From a virus: 34,231 nt of DNA. Below the pieces are notes generated by a model that made no database searches, was not told where the DNA came from, and saw nothing but the letters and a program-made list of their open reading frames with translations. This document shows, one piece after another, positions 28,432 through 34,231 of the stretch; the stretch's first letter is position 1; each line of letters starts with the position of its first letter. Position numbers and translations under genes: made by a program. Where the stretch lies: positions 1 to 34,231 of IMG/VR virus record IMGVR_UViG_3300005347_000006; one strand, written 5' to 3'.

Positions 28432-28718
28432 TCGTCCCCATCATGTTTACGGACTATCGAAATGACATTGTCGTCAGACCACTTGGCGTATTCCCATGCG
28501 GGATCGTTCAGCGGGACGAGGGTAAGGTGGGAGACGGCGGGGACTTCTCCCTGACCAGCAACGGAAGGGGCACAACCGCTGTTGGTCAAACCAGTGAGAT
28601 ATGGGTCAGGACTGGAGAGCTCGTCCCCATCATCCTGTTCAATGCGTTCAGAGCTCGCAGCGATGATGCCGAGCGCGAAGCCCACACATGCGGCGAAAAG
28701 AAGGTCCCCCCGGACCAT
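28428..28718 (-). CDS. Membrane-anchored hypothetical protein
   Basis: The 96-residue product has one N-terminal hydrophobic helix (residues 6-22, L-L-F-A-A-C-V-G-F-A-L-G-I-I-A-A-S) and an acidic, flexible remainder that ends in D-D-N-V-I-S-I-V-R-K-H-D-G-D-E. The helix may be an uncleaved anchor. The stop overlaps the next gene by 4 bases. A role in the early operon is unknown. Confidence 0.6.
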   Translation of the reverse strand: MVRGDLLFAACVGFALGIIAASSERIEQDDGDELSSPDPYLTGLTNSGCAPSVAGQGEVPAVSHLTLVPLNDPAWEYAKWSDDNVISIVRKHDGDE

Positions 28719-28724
28719 GGCCGC

Positions 28725-28823
28725 TTAGTCGCGCCCCGCGCAGACTGCGAACCAGCGCAGTACGAAAACCACAAAGGCGATGTAAAAAAGGAGACCTGTA
28801 ACGGCCCAGCCAAGCGCGCTCAC
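28725..28823 (-). CDS. Small membrane peptide after cro
   Basis: A GTG at 28823 overlaps the cro stop (GTGA) and has GAGG 5 bases upstream. The 32-residue product has one membrane helix (W-A-V-T-G-L-L-F-Y-I-A-F-V-V-F-V-L-R-W-F) and a short basic end. The longer frame from 28934 has no good start and lies inside cro. Coupled translation supports it. Function unknown. Confidence 0.5.
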   Translation of the reverse strand: MSALGWAVTGLLFYIAFVVFVLRWFAVCAGRD

Positions 28824-29020
28824 GCTGCCTCGCTGCCACGGTCGTTGTTGAGGCGGATGGCGACGCCCTTTTTTCGGGCCAGCGCCGAGACTCCGTCCAT
28901 GCGCCACTTCGGGATGGAGCCGGCGGCCTTCCAACTGGACACGGTCGAAGGCGACAATCCGAGCGCGGAGGCCACCGAGCTAGTGCCCCCAAGGGCGTCG
29001 ATTATGGCGGTTGCTGTCAT
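28820..29020 (-). CDS. cro: Cro-like repressor
   Basis: The 66-residue product is a single helix-turn-helix domain (residues about 11-33, G-G-T-S-S-V-A-S-A-L-G-L-S-P-S-T-V-S-S-W) of the Cro/YdaS type. The ATG at 29020 is preferred over an upstream in-frame start that would overlap the operators. It is divergent from cI and heads the long minus-strand early operon. It should bind the shared operators and shut down repressor synthesis in lytic growth. No strong ribosome-binding site is visible; the predicted start site is only a few bases upstream, so the mRNA may be nearly leaderless. Confidence 0.8.
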   Translation of the reverse strand: MTATAIIDALGGTSSVASALGLSPSTVSSWKAAGSIPKWRMDGVSALARKKGVAIRLNNDRGSEAA

Positions 29021-29030
29021 GTCGTCCGCG

Positions 29031-29107
29031 ACGTTACGATAACCGTAACTTAGATGCAAGCGTTAATTACGGACTTCGTTATCGACCGCTGGTTACGATT
29101 CCCGCAA
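29031..29107. promoter_or_regulatory. Operator region between cro and cI, three dyads
   Basis: Three copies of a TTACG-n5-CGTAA dyad lie in the divergent spacer: TTACGATAACCGTAA at 29034-29048 (perfect), TTACGGACTTCGTTA at 29067-29081 (one mismatch) and TTACGATTCCCGCAA at 29093-29107 (one mismatch). On the minus strand TTGCAT (29059-29054), 17 bases and TAACGT (29036-29031) make a promoter for cro, with the first dyad across its spacer and -10. A clear cI promoter was not found. The set matches the O-R layout of lambdoid phages. Same dyads recur at 30319-30356. Confidence 0.7.
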
Positions 29108-29116
29108 TGTGAGCCG

Positions 29117-29806
29117 GTGCTGACCCATGATGAAATTCGCGAAGAATTGATCCGCCAGATTGATGAGGGGCGAATCAAAGGGGTCGATGTGGCGCGCAAA
29201 CTAGCCATCGCCCCGGCCCGCGTTACTGAAATGAAAAAGCGGGAACGGCGAGTGCAGCAGGATGAAATGCCGACACTCGCGCGAATGCTTGGATTAGTAA
29301 GGGAGCAATCCCCGTCCATCCGAGATATTGAGCAGAGTGCGAGCATCCCGAACTTGGGGAAAGTCGCCCAGGGCGTCTGGCTTGAACAAAGCCTCAGTAG
29401 CGAGGACCCTGAAGACCAAGAGTTCGTCAGTTATGATCGAGTAGCAGGTGATCCTCCGATAGACGATCTTTTTGCCGTCACTCCTGAGGGCACAAGCATG
29501 AACCGGAGTTTCCTACCGGGCACGCAGCTCATCTGCCGCCGCATACCCTTTGGGTCGGGCTCAATGCGCTCTGGCGATTATGTTATAGCCGAGCGCGAGG
29601 CGCATGACCTTCGGGAGCTAACGTGTAAGCGCGTCGAGATCGACGATGACGGAGTCTACTGGTTGCATAGCGAGTCTGATGACGAGCGCTACAAGGAGCC
29701 CTGGCGGATCGGGAAACCAGACGAGGGAATGTTCTGCGACACTGAGGTGATTGTAATAGCAAAGGTAATCCGGGCCGTTCAGGACTTCGAGCGTGGCCGA
29801 AACTGA
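29117..29806 (+). CDS. cI: CI-like repressor, S24/LexA type
   Basis: The 229-residue product has an N-terminal HTH (about residues 21-45, K-G-V-D-V-A-R-K-L-A-I-A-P-A-R-V-T-E-M-K) and a C-terminal S24 peptidase-like domain with Ser127 in P-E-G-T-S-M-N-R and Lys171 in T-C-K-R-V-E. The GTG at 29117 is preferred over ATG at 29054: it gives the usual L-T-H-D-E-I start of such repressors and leaves all three operators outside the gene. The cleavage position of related proteins, V-x-A-G-V-W, reads V-A-Q-G-V-W here (Gln85-Gly86). It should keep the prophage silent. Confidence 0.82.
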   Translation: MLTHDEIREELIRQIDEGRIKGVDVARKLAIAPARVTEMKKRERRVQQDEMPTLARMLGLVREQSPSIRDIEQSASIPNLGKVAQGVWLEQSLSSEDPEDQEFVSYDRVAGDPPIDDLFAVTPEGTSMNRSFLPGTQLICRRIPFGSGSMRSGDYVIAEREAHDLRELTCKRVEIDDDGVYWLHSESDDERYKEPWRIGKPDEGMFCDTEVIVIAKVIRAVQDFERGRN

Positions 29807-30320
29807 GGATAACATTGGCTGCATCCTGGGCGGTGCGTTCAGCATCTTCGCGGGAATATGGGCCTACAACCACTATACGATAAAGAAGATAGAGCCCCCT
29901 GTCGTCATAACACCAACATATGTCGGCGGCCCGCCCCCACCGATAAAGCCGTCACGTCCGACCGGACTGATATATGTAACATCTCTCGAAGATGGCACGA
30001 TCTGGCGCTTAGATGCGGACAGTGTAATTGGGCCCCGCCGAGCACGTCAGTTTTGGATTAAGGCGGATCACTCGAAAAGTAAGACGATAACTGCCAGAGA
30101 GACGCAGACTTACTACAGGGTGAATTGCGATACGACAGGCATCCGCACCTTAAAGGTCGTTGAGTACGACAAGGACGGGAAAGTCCTCCGGATGTTCAAC
30201 GAGTCCGTCTTCGGCAAGGAAGACGACTACATGCCCCCAGAGTCCATACTCGCGTCAGCTATCCGCACGGGCTGCGACCGTGCATACGACACGGCAGAAA
30301 GCGCGGCCGGAAAAAAATAA
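29793..30320 (+). CDS. Membrane-anchored, adhesin E-like protein in rex position
   Basis: The 175-residue product begins at a GTG inside the last codons of cI (14-base overlap, AGGA 8 bases upstream). One membrane helix (about residues 9-25, G-C-I-L-G-G-A-F-S-I-F-A-G-I-W-A-Y) is followed by a Pro-rich linker (G-G-P-P-P-P-I-K-P) and a domain that resembles the surface-adhesin E fold (Y-Y-R-V-N-C-D-T-T-G-I-R-T-L-K-V-V-E-Y-D then P-P-E-S-I-L-A-S). It is co-transcribed with cI and so should be made in lysogens. In lambda the same place holds rexA/rexB. Superinfection exclusion is a hypothesis. Confidence 0.7.
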   Translation: MAETEDNIGCILGGAFSIFAGIWAYNHYTIKKIEPPVVITPTYVGGPPPPIKPSRPTGLIYVTSLEDGTIWRLDADSVIGPRRARQFWIKADHSKSKTITARETQTYYRVNCDTTGIRTLKVVEYDKDGKVLRMFNESVFGKEDDYMPPESILASAIRTGCDRAYDTAESAAGKK

Positions 30321-30362
30321 TTACGATTCCCGTATTGACATCGTTACGATATCCGTAATAGA
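30319..30362 (+). promoter_or_regulatory. Early promoter with two operator dyads (pL/OL-like)
   Basis: TTGACA at 30333-30338 is a consensus -35; a -10 of the TAGAAA type (30357-30362, 18-base spacing) or ATAGAA (17 bases) follows. Two operator dyads flank and overlap it: TTACGATTCCCGTAT (30319-30333, one mismatch) and TTACGATATCCGTAA (30342-30356, perfect), 23 bases centre to centre. They match the dyads between cro and cI. Repressor bound here would block the + strand early operon that starts at 30390. Confidence 0.7.
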
Positions 30363-30389
30363 AAGGCTCCACCAACAAGGAGCCTGACC

Positions 30390-30674
30390 GTGAACCAGCT
30401 CTCACAAGTTCGACGCGCAGAGATTGAAGCGCAAGCCGACGCCCGCGATGATCGCGAGGACTGGCAGAAATTCCGTGACGCTGTTTCCTACGTCATTTGG
30501 TGCGACGATGGCGTTCAGGCGATTGCCGATCTTGCGCCGACCAAAGTCGAGACCGAAGGTTTCAAGCGCGCCAGTGATATTCTGGAAAGCGCCTACTCCG
30601 ATCTCGCTTGCCTACTGGATGATTGGGGCGTCGATCCTGACAAGCTGATCCGCGCTCTTACGGTGCTGAAATGA
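30390..30674 (+). CDS. Small hypothetical early protein
   Basis: First gene after the pL-like promoter. The GTG at 30390 has AAGGAG 8 bases upstream. The 94-residue product is acidic and helical (M-N-Q-L-S-Q-V-R-R-A-E-I-E-A-Q-A-D-A-R-D, later D-L-A-C-L-L-D-D-W-G-V-D). It holds the place of lambda N, but it lacks the Arg-rich RNA-binding start expected of an N-type antiterminator. The family is unknown. Confidence 0.7.
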   Translation: MNQLSQVRRAEIEAQADARDDREDWQKFRDAVSYVIWCDDGVQAIADLAPTKVETEGFKRASDILESAYSDLACLLDDWGVDPDKLIRALTVLK

Positions 30675-30772
30675 TCGGCCGCATCCTCCGTGATCCGGAC
30701 AATATCGCGATGTTCCTGATCATCGTGATCTGGACAGTCACCTTTTGGGCAATCGGGAGGTTGGTCGGATGA
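30671..30772 (+). CDS. Small membrane peptide
   Basis: The 33-residue frame (M-I-G-R-I-L-R-D-P-D-N-I-A-M-F-L-I-I-V-I then W-T-V-T-F-W-A-I-G-R-L-V-G) has one membrane helix. It overlaps the stop before it and the start after it by 4 bases (ATGA on both sides), which supports a real gene. Function unknown. Confidence 0.6.
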   Translation: MIGRILRDPDNIAMFLIIVIWTVTFWAIGRLVG

Positions 30773-30948
30773 ACCAGCGCAATCATTGCTTCCCGCAATC
30801 GGCCCCGGTCATCGACCTTTCCGCATTCCGTCGTGGCTGCGGTCATAACACCTGGGAGGATTGCCAATGCCGCAAACTCCCCAATGGGCTGGGCTGGGTT
30901 GATCCTTACTATCTGGAATGGCTCGATGAGCAGGAGGCCGAGAAATGA
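30769..30948 (+). CDS. Small Cys-rich early protein
   Basis: The 59-residue product has C-G-H-N-T-W-E-D-C-Q-C-R-K in its middle and ends W-V-D-P-Y-Y-L-E-W-L-D-E-Q-E-A. A Cys/His cluster of this kind may bind zinc. It overlaps both neighbours by 4 bases (ATGA), so the downstream start at 30769 is chosen over the in-frame ATG at 30745. The family is not recognised. Confidence 0.6.
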   Translation: MNQRNHCFPQSAPVIDLSAFRRGCGHNTWEDCQCRKLPNGLGWVDPYYLEWLDEQEAEK

Positions 30949-31814
30949 GCGATAATCTAGCGCTTTGGAACACGGTTTCCAAGACCAATCCCGCGAACAC
31001 CAAGAAGGTGAACCAGCGCGGCGGCTTCACCGCCATAGCTGCGCATTCGCAGATCATGGAGGCAACCCGTCAGTTTGGCCCGATAGGTATTGGCTGGGGA
31101 TATGAGTCCTCACCGCCGATGCTGTTCGATGGCCTGTTAACCGTCTGTGTAACGCTTTGGCATGGCAGCCGGGAAAACAGGTTCGGCCCGATCCCCGGCG
31201 CTGCGGAACTGCATAGCAGCAACGGCAAGATCGATCACGACGCGCCCAAGAAGGCGATGACGGACGCGATCACAAAGGGCCTTTCGCACCTAGGCTTCAA
31301 TGCCGACGTGTTCCTGGGTCTGTTCGATGACAGCAAGTATGTCGAGCAAATCAAGGCTGAGTTCGCGACGGCGGCAAATGACACCCCTCAGGACGAACCG
31401 CAGCCCCGCCAGAAGCTCGAAGGCAAGCATAGCAGCAAGACGGCCCTCGCCGCCGCATTGCGCTCCTACGGCCTTAAAGTCGGCCTTGCCGGGTCAACCA
31501 AGGAACTCGATGCGATCATCGAAGAATATGCCGAGGATCTGAAGCAGGGTGAACGCTATCTGCCCAAGTGGATAGCCGGCGACCCCGCTCAGGACAGCAA
31601 GGGCATTACCAGGCTCACCGAGGAGCGAAGGGTGTTCCTCGAACTACTCGACCGGATGCGCCAGAACCAAACGAAGAAGGCGCTCTCGTCATGGCTCGGA
31701 GCCTACGAGGAGGAGATCACCGCCCTGAATGATGGGCAGGGACGCGAGTTCGAAAAGGCTCTCGCAAAATTTGAAGTCGGCTTGAACCAAGTCGCGACGA
31801 TCAACGCAGGATAG
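30945..31814 (+). CDS. Single-strand annealing protein, Rad52/ERF-like
   Basis: The 289-residue product starts with L-W-N-T-V-S-K-T-N-P-A-N-T-K-K-V-N-Q and has A-A-H-S-Q-I-M-E-A-T-R-Q-F-G-P-I-G-I-G-W, D-A-P-K-K-A-M-T-D-A-I-T-K-G-L-S-H-L-G-F-N, typical of the Rad52/Sak and ERF-type phage recombinases. The C-terminal third is a separate helical region. It should anneal single strands during phage recombination. It directly precedes the SSB gene, the usual arrangement. Confidence 0.7.
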   Translation: MSDNLALWNTVSKTNPANTKKVNQRGGFTAIAAHSQIMEATRQFGPIGIGWGYESSPPMLFDGLLTVCVTLWHGSRENRFGPIPGAAELHSSNGKIDHDAPKKAMTDAITKGLSHLGFNADVFLGLFDDSKYVEQIKAEFATAANDTPQDEPQPRQKLEGKHSSKTALAAALRSYGLKVGLAGSTKELDAIIEEYAEDLKQGERYLPKWIAGDPAQDSKGITRLTEERRVFLELLDRMRQNQTKKALSSWLGAYEEEITALNDGQGREFEKALAKFEVGLNQVATINAG

Positions 31815-31820
31815 GAACCA

Positions 31821-32201
31821 ATGAACACTATATTCTTCACAGGCAATGTCGGCCGTGACGCGGAAGTCCGCACAGTCAACGGCACGGATGTTTGCAACTT
31901 CACCGTTGCGGTCAAGCAGGGCTTTAGCCGCGATGCTCCAACGGAATGGTATCGCGTCGCTGTCTGGGGTTCGCGTGGATCGTCGCTGGCGCAGTATGTC
32001 ACGAAGGGCGCCAAGGTTGCCGTCTGTGGCGAGCTGGTGATCGGATCTTACGAGGGTAAGTCGCAATACGAGGTTCGCGCGCACGAGGTCGATCCGTTCT
32101 GCGGCGGCAAGCGTGAGGAATCCACAACAGCCGGCGATAGCAACCGTGACCAGCGCCCGGTCTATGGCGATGACGAGCTAGACTCAGATGTCCCTTTCTA
32201 A
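31821..32201 (+). CDS. ssb: Single-stranded DNA-binding protein
   Basis: The 126-residue protein has the OB-fold start M-N-T-I-F-F-T-G-N-V-G-R-D-A-E-V, a W-Y-R-V-A-V-W-G segment and the G-A-K-V-A-V-C-G-E-L strand of bacterial SSB. Its acidic tail ends D-E-L-D-S-D-V-P-F, the tip that recruits replication and repair proteins. It is shorter than E. coli SSB because the linker is short. It acts with the annealing protein upstream and overlaps the next gene by 14 bases. Confidence 0.9.
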   Translation: MNTIFFTGNVGRDAEVRTVNGTDVCNFTVAVKQGFSRDAPTEWYRVAVWGSRGSSLAQYVTKGAKVAVCGELVIGSYEGKSQYEVRAHEVDPFCGGKREESTTAGDSNRDQRPVYGDDELDSDVPF

Positions 32202-32652
32202 ACCTTGCATCAAGTGTTCGGCGATCAAGCCCCTGGATGCCTATTACAGGCATTCGATGATGCGCGATGGGCACCTAAACAAGTGCATCGATTGCGTGAA
32301 GGCCGATATGCGCACGTCGCGCACCGCGCGGATCGAATACTACAAAGCCTACGACCGTCAGCGCGCGAAAGACCCGAAACGCGTCGCCGCACGGGTTGCT
32401 TACAACCAAAAGAACCCGCGACCGCGACCGGAGCTTGATCCGCAAAAGAAGGCGGCGAGGACAGCCCTCAGCAACGCAATTCGTGATGGCAAGATTATCA
32501 AGCCGCCAGAGTGCCAAATCTGCGCAGTTTCGGATGACGTGCACGGGCATCACGAGGACTACTCGTTGCCCTTGGACGTGATCTGGGTTTGCACCGGATG
32601 TCACGCGCTGATCCATGCCTACTGGCGCGCTCAAGATAGATTGGCCGGGTAA
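32188..32652 (+). CDS. Zinc-finger/HNH-like endonuclease protein
   Basis: The 154-residue product has an N-terminal Cys4 ribbon (K-P-C-I-K-C-S-A-I-K-P-L and N-K-C-I-D-C-V-K) of the kind found on phage HNH proteins, a basic middle and a C-terminal HNH-like core (C-Q-I-C-A-V-S-D-D-V-H-G-H-H-E-D-Y then W-V-C-T-G-C-H-A-L-I-H). The second His of the H-G-H-H-E-D-Y could be catalytic. It overlaps ssb by 14 bases. Nicking or homing activity is inferred, not shown. Confidence 0.65.
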   Translation: MSLSKPCIKCSAIKPLDAYYRHSMMRDGHLNKCIDCVKADMRTSRTARIEYYKAYDRQRAKDPKRVAARVAYNQKNPRPRPELDPQKKAARTALSNAIRDGKIIKPPECQICAVSDDVHGHHEDYSLPLDVIWVCTGCHALIHAYWRAQDRLAG

Positions 32653-32987
32653 TGGCTCTTCCCGCCAAAATAGATCGCAACAGCCATAAGCAGGATGCTG
32701 GCAAGCGTTCACCGGGTCATCGTGCCTGGGTGCGTCGTCATGCCTGTTCGGCTTGTGGATCTGCAACGGCGATAGAATGCGCTCATGTCCGCAATGGGAC
32801 GGGCGGCGGGATGGGCGTCAAGCCAAGCGATCGTTGGTGTATATCGCTCTGCAAGGACTGCCACGGATTACAGCATCACATAGGCGAGACGTCCTTCGAG
32901 CGGCGCTGGGGAATTAGCCTCAAAACGATTGCCGAGGAGTTCGCCAAGCAGAGCCCGCATTCTCCAAAGTTGCGAGACATGCCGTGA
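32652..32987 (+). CDS. HNH-like/DUF968-type protein
   Basis: The 111-residue product has a Cys-Cys pair (H-A-C-S-A-C-G-S), then I-E-C-A-H-V-R-N-G-T-G-G-G-M-G-V-K-P-S-D and L-C-K-D-C-H-G-L-Q-H-H, a zinc-bound HNH pattern found in phage DUF968-type proteins of the recombination region. The start overlaps the stop before it (TAATG). It may act in recombination or junction cutting; no target is known. Confidence 0.7.
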   Translation: MALPAKIDRNSHKQDAGKRSPGHRAWVRRHACSACGSATAIECAHVRNGTGGGMGVKPSDRWCISLCKDCHGLQHHIGETSFERRWGISLKTIAEEFAKQSPHSPKLRDMP

Positions 32988-33439
32988 GCCGCGCCAACAC
33001 AATTCAGGACTTCTTGGGCTTTGTTGCCGCGTCTGGGGATGGGGAGTGCTGGCCTTGGACCGGGTCTCTAGATCCCAAGGGCTACGGCGTCCACTGGCAG
33101 TCTGGCAGAGGTACGCGGGCTCACAGACTCATGTTTGCTCTACACTTCGGCCCAATCCCGAGCGGTTTGGTTATCAGGCACTCGTGCGACAATAGGCGCT
33201 GCGTCAGACCGGCCCATCTCCTTTTAGGTACGCAGGCTGAAAATGTGGCTGACATGGACAGGCGTGGCCGTCGCAACCCCGCCCGTGGCGCGACAAACGG
33301 TAAATCCAAGCTAACGGCGGACGCCGTGCTGGCCATCAGGGCAAGCGATTTGCCTTACTCGCGCTTAGCTAGGGCATTCGGAATCACGAAGGGGCATGTC
33401 GCCAATGTTAAGGCCCGCCGCGTTTGGGGGCATTTGTGA
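32984..33439 (+). CDS. HNH endonuclease (homing-type)
   Basis: The 151-residue product is a free-standing HNH_3 nuclease: C-W-P-W-T-G-S at the start, R-A-H-R-L-M-F-A-L-H-F-G-P-I, L-V-I-R-H-S-C-D-N-R-R-C-V-R-P-A-H-L with the H-N-H residues, then a linker N-G-K-S-K-L-T and a C-terminal HTH (Y-S-R-L-A-R-A-F-G-I-T-K-G-H-V-A-N-V). No intron or intein surrounds it. The start is GTG at 32984 in a GTGA overlap. Such genes are often selfish or used for DNA packaging nicks. Confidence 0.8.
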   Translation: MSRANTIQDFLGFVAASGDGECWPWTGSLDPKGYGVHWQSGRGTRAHRLMFALHFGPIPSGLVIRHSCDNRRCVRPAHLLLGTQAENVADMDRRGRRNPARGATNGKSKLTADAVLAIRASDLPYSRLARAFGITKGHVANVKARRVWGHL

Positions 33440-33867
33440 TGCGAGCGGCACCTCAACATTACCAAAAGACGGCTGCCGGGTTCATCCCCAAATCCACGGC
33501 CGCGCGTGAGTTCCACGCAAAGACGAAGCTCGGTCAAACAATCGAGCTGAAAGGCCGGCGCCCGCGCAATCCAGCGCATCATCGAAAGCTGTTCGCCCTG
33601 CTTGGGCTGGTCGTGGACAACACGGACCACTTCGCGAACGTGGACGATGCCTTGATCGCATTGAAGGCCGCGCTCGGTCGTGGGCGATGGGTTAAGATCG
33701 ATGGAACGTCGCGCGAGATATTCTACCCGGATTCAATCGCGTTCGATGCGATGGCCCAGGACGAATTTGAACCATTCTACGAAGCCGCCGTGACCGCTGT
33801 TCGGCGCTGGTGGCTCCCCGTCAACGACGACGAATTGAGAGAAGCTGTGGAGGCTTTTGCGGCATGA
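33439..33867 (+). CDS. DUF1367-like protein
   Basis: The 142-residue product starts at the ATG at 33439 overlapping the previous stop (TGATG). Features are L-K-G-R-R-P-R-N-P-A-H-H-R-K-L-F-A-L-L-G, then F-A-N-V-D-D-A-L-I-A-L-K-A-A-L-G-R-G and F-D-A-M-A-Q-D-E-F-E-P-F-Y-E-A-A-V. This is the DUF1367 family of phage proteins, found near recombination genes; some serve in Holliday-junction or replication roles, but none is firmly established. The GGGGG at 33426-33430 could be its binding site. Confidence 0.75.
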   Translation: MRAAPQHYQKTAAGFIPKSTAAREFHAKTKLGQTIELKGRRPRNPAHHRKLFALLGLVVDNTDHFANVDDALIALKAALGRGRWVKIDGTSREIFYPDSIAFDAMAQDEFEPFYEAAVTAVRRWWLPVNDDELREAVEAFAA

Positions 33868-34231
33868 AAACCATCTACGTCCAATTCGCCGAAGATGGCA
33901 TTCATATCCGCAAATGGTCGCATGAGCCGTTTGAGGGCGGTGATGCTTATTCGACGATGTCCAGTAGTACAGACACTAAGTTGGTCGAAACTGTCTCACC
34001 GGGGGCTCAGCAAGCCTGGGTCGATTATGATCCCGTAGGCCAGTTTGCCGAGAACATGTCGTTCGGCCGTTTCAACGGGATGATGCGTCATGCCTTCCTG
34101 AGTGGTTACCAAGCAGCCCTCACCGCCATCCAATCTCAGACAGGCGATGCATCCCAGCTTTGCGAGCGGTTGCGTGCGCCTGAGTTTGCGGAGAAGGTCG
34201 CGCTGGCGATTGAAACCAACATAGGCGCACA
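33864..34231 (+). CDS. Hypothetical early protein, partial (3' end outside window)
   Basis: An ATG at 33864 overlaps the DUF1367 stop (ATGA) and opens a frame still running at the window edge, 122 codons long. It reads M-K-T-I-Y-V-Q-F-A-E-D-G-I-H-I-R-K-W-S-H, then E-N-M-S-F-G-R-F-N-G-M-M-R-H-A-F and an acidic helical part. Proteins of this style are frequent in early operons of alphaproteobacterial prophages without a known role. It should be followed by the integrase or other early genes to the right. Confidence 0.65.
   Translation, partial: MKTIYVQFAEDGIHIRKWSHEPFEGGDAYSTMSSSTDTKLVETVSPGAQQAWVDYDPVGQFAENMSFGRFNGMMRHAFLSGYQAALTAIQSQTGDASQLCERLRAPEFAEKVALAIETNIGA

Larger units (their letters stand above)
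94..34231. mobile_element. P22-like podoviral prophage, right end outside window
   Basis: The span carries a full head, packaging and short-tail gene set in P22-like order (small and large terminase, portal, scaffold, coat, gp4-like adaptor, gp10-like protein, ejection proteins). It also has a lysis cassette, an early replication operon, a cI/cro immunity region and a recombination operon. A host glutathione S-transferase start at 1-93 marks the left junction, so this is an integrated phage and not a free genome. The exact left boundary is uncertain within 94-284. No integrase, excisionase or tRNA gene is visible, so the right end must lie past 34231. That most of the phage is present is an inference from gene content. 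Confidence 0.85.

Noticed and set aside
29054-29116. ATG at 29054 as start of the cI repressor
   Set aside because: It would place two operators inside the gene and overlap the -35 of the cro promoter; there is no ribosome-binding site, and the 21 extra residues do not resemble repressor N-termini.
1-34231. CRISPR arrays, rRNA or tRNA genes
   Set aside because: I saw no regularly spaced repeats and no cloverleaf or rRNA-like sequence while reading; a tRNAscan or CRISPR search was not possible here.

Overview
The window is most of a temperate, P22-like podovirus (short-tailed phage) integrated as a prophage in a GC-rich alphaproteobacterium, most likely a sphingomonad. The host assignment is an inference from codon use, base composition and protein style. 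The left edge still holds host DNA: the first 31 codons of a glutathione S-transferase-like gene read leftwards out of the window from position 93. Phage genes begin by about position 285. The right edge lies inside the phage, and no integrase is present, so the integrase and the other attachment site should lie to the right.

Layout from left to right. (1) 94-284: host/phage junction. (2) 285-1981, mostly + strand: a J-domain protein and four small unknown genes, in the position where accessory 'moron' genes are common. (3) 2030-6199, minus strand: lysis region with nested Rz/Rz1 spanins, a secreted trypsin-like protease, a two-helix holin candidate, a GH24 endolysin, an HTH-metallophosphoesterase and an XhlA-like membrane protein. 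One DUF551-like gene (2596-2850) lies on the + strand. (4) 6414-16823, minus: tail and DNA-ejection module, with a large ejection protein, a lytic transglycosylase joined to an upstream ORF across a TTT-TGA-C site, an S74-like protein, a P22 gp10-like protein, fibre-like proteins and an SGNH esterase. (5) 16826-24293, minus: gp4-like adaptor, an MptE/DUF115-like enzyme, head fibre protein, P22-type coat, scaffold, portal, and large and small terminase. (6) 24330-29020, minus: an early operon from Cro down to a gene in the position of lambda Q, including RusA and a replication-type protein. Almost every junction is an ATGA/GTGA overlap. (7) 29021-30362: immunity region. (8) 30390-34231, +: second early operon with small ORFs, a Rad52/ERF-type annealing protein, SSB, three zinc/HNH proteins and a DUF1367 protein.

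The control region is laid out like that of phage lambda in mirror image. A divergent cro/cI spacer carries three copies of a dyad TTACG-n5-CGTAA. Next come cI (S24-type repressor) and a membrane-anchored gene in the place lambda uses for rex. Two more operator copies then overlap a TTGACA promoter that drives the recombination operon. A TTGACT promoter candidate with an 8-bp inverted repeat over its -10 region lies just after the Q-position gene, where a late promoter is expected.

The items most worth a second look are the shifty-stop fusion at 9263-9269, the operator set and rex-position gene, the secreted protease inside the lysis cassette, the MptE-like gene inside the head module, and the J-domain gene beside the host junction. 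Everything here was read by eye; no database search was possible, so family names come from recognised motifs.
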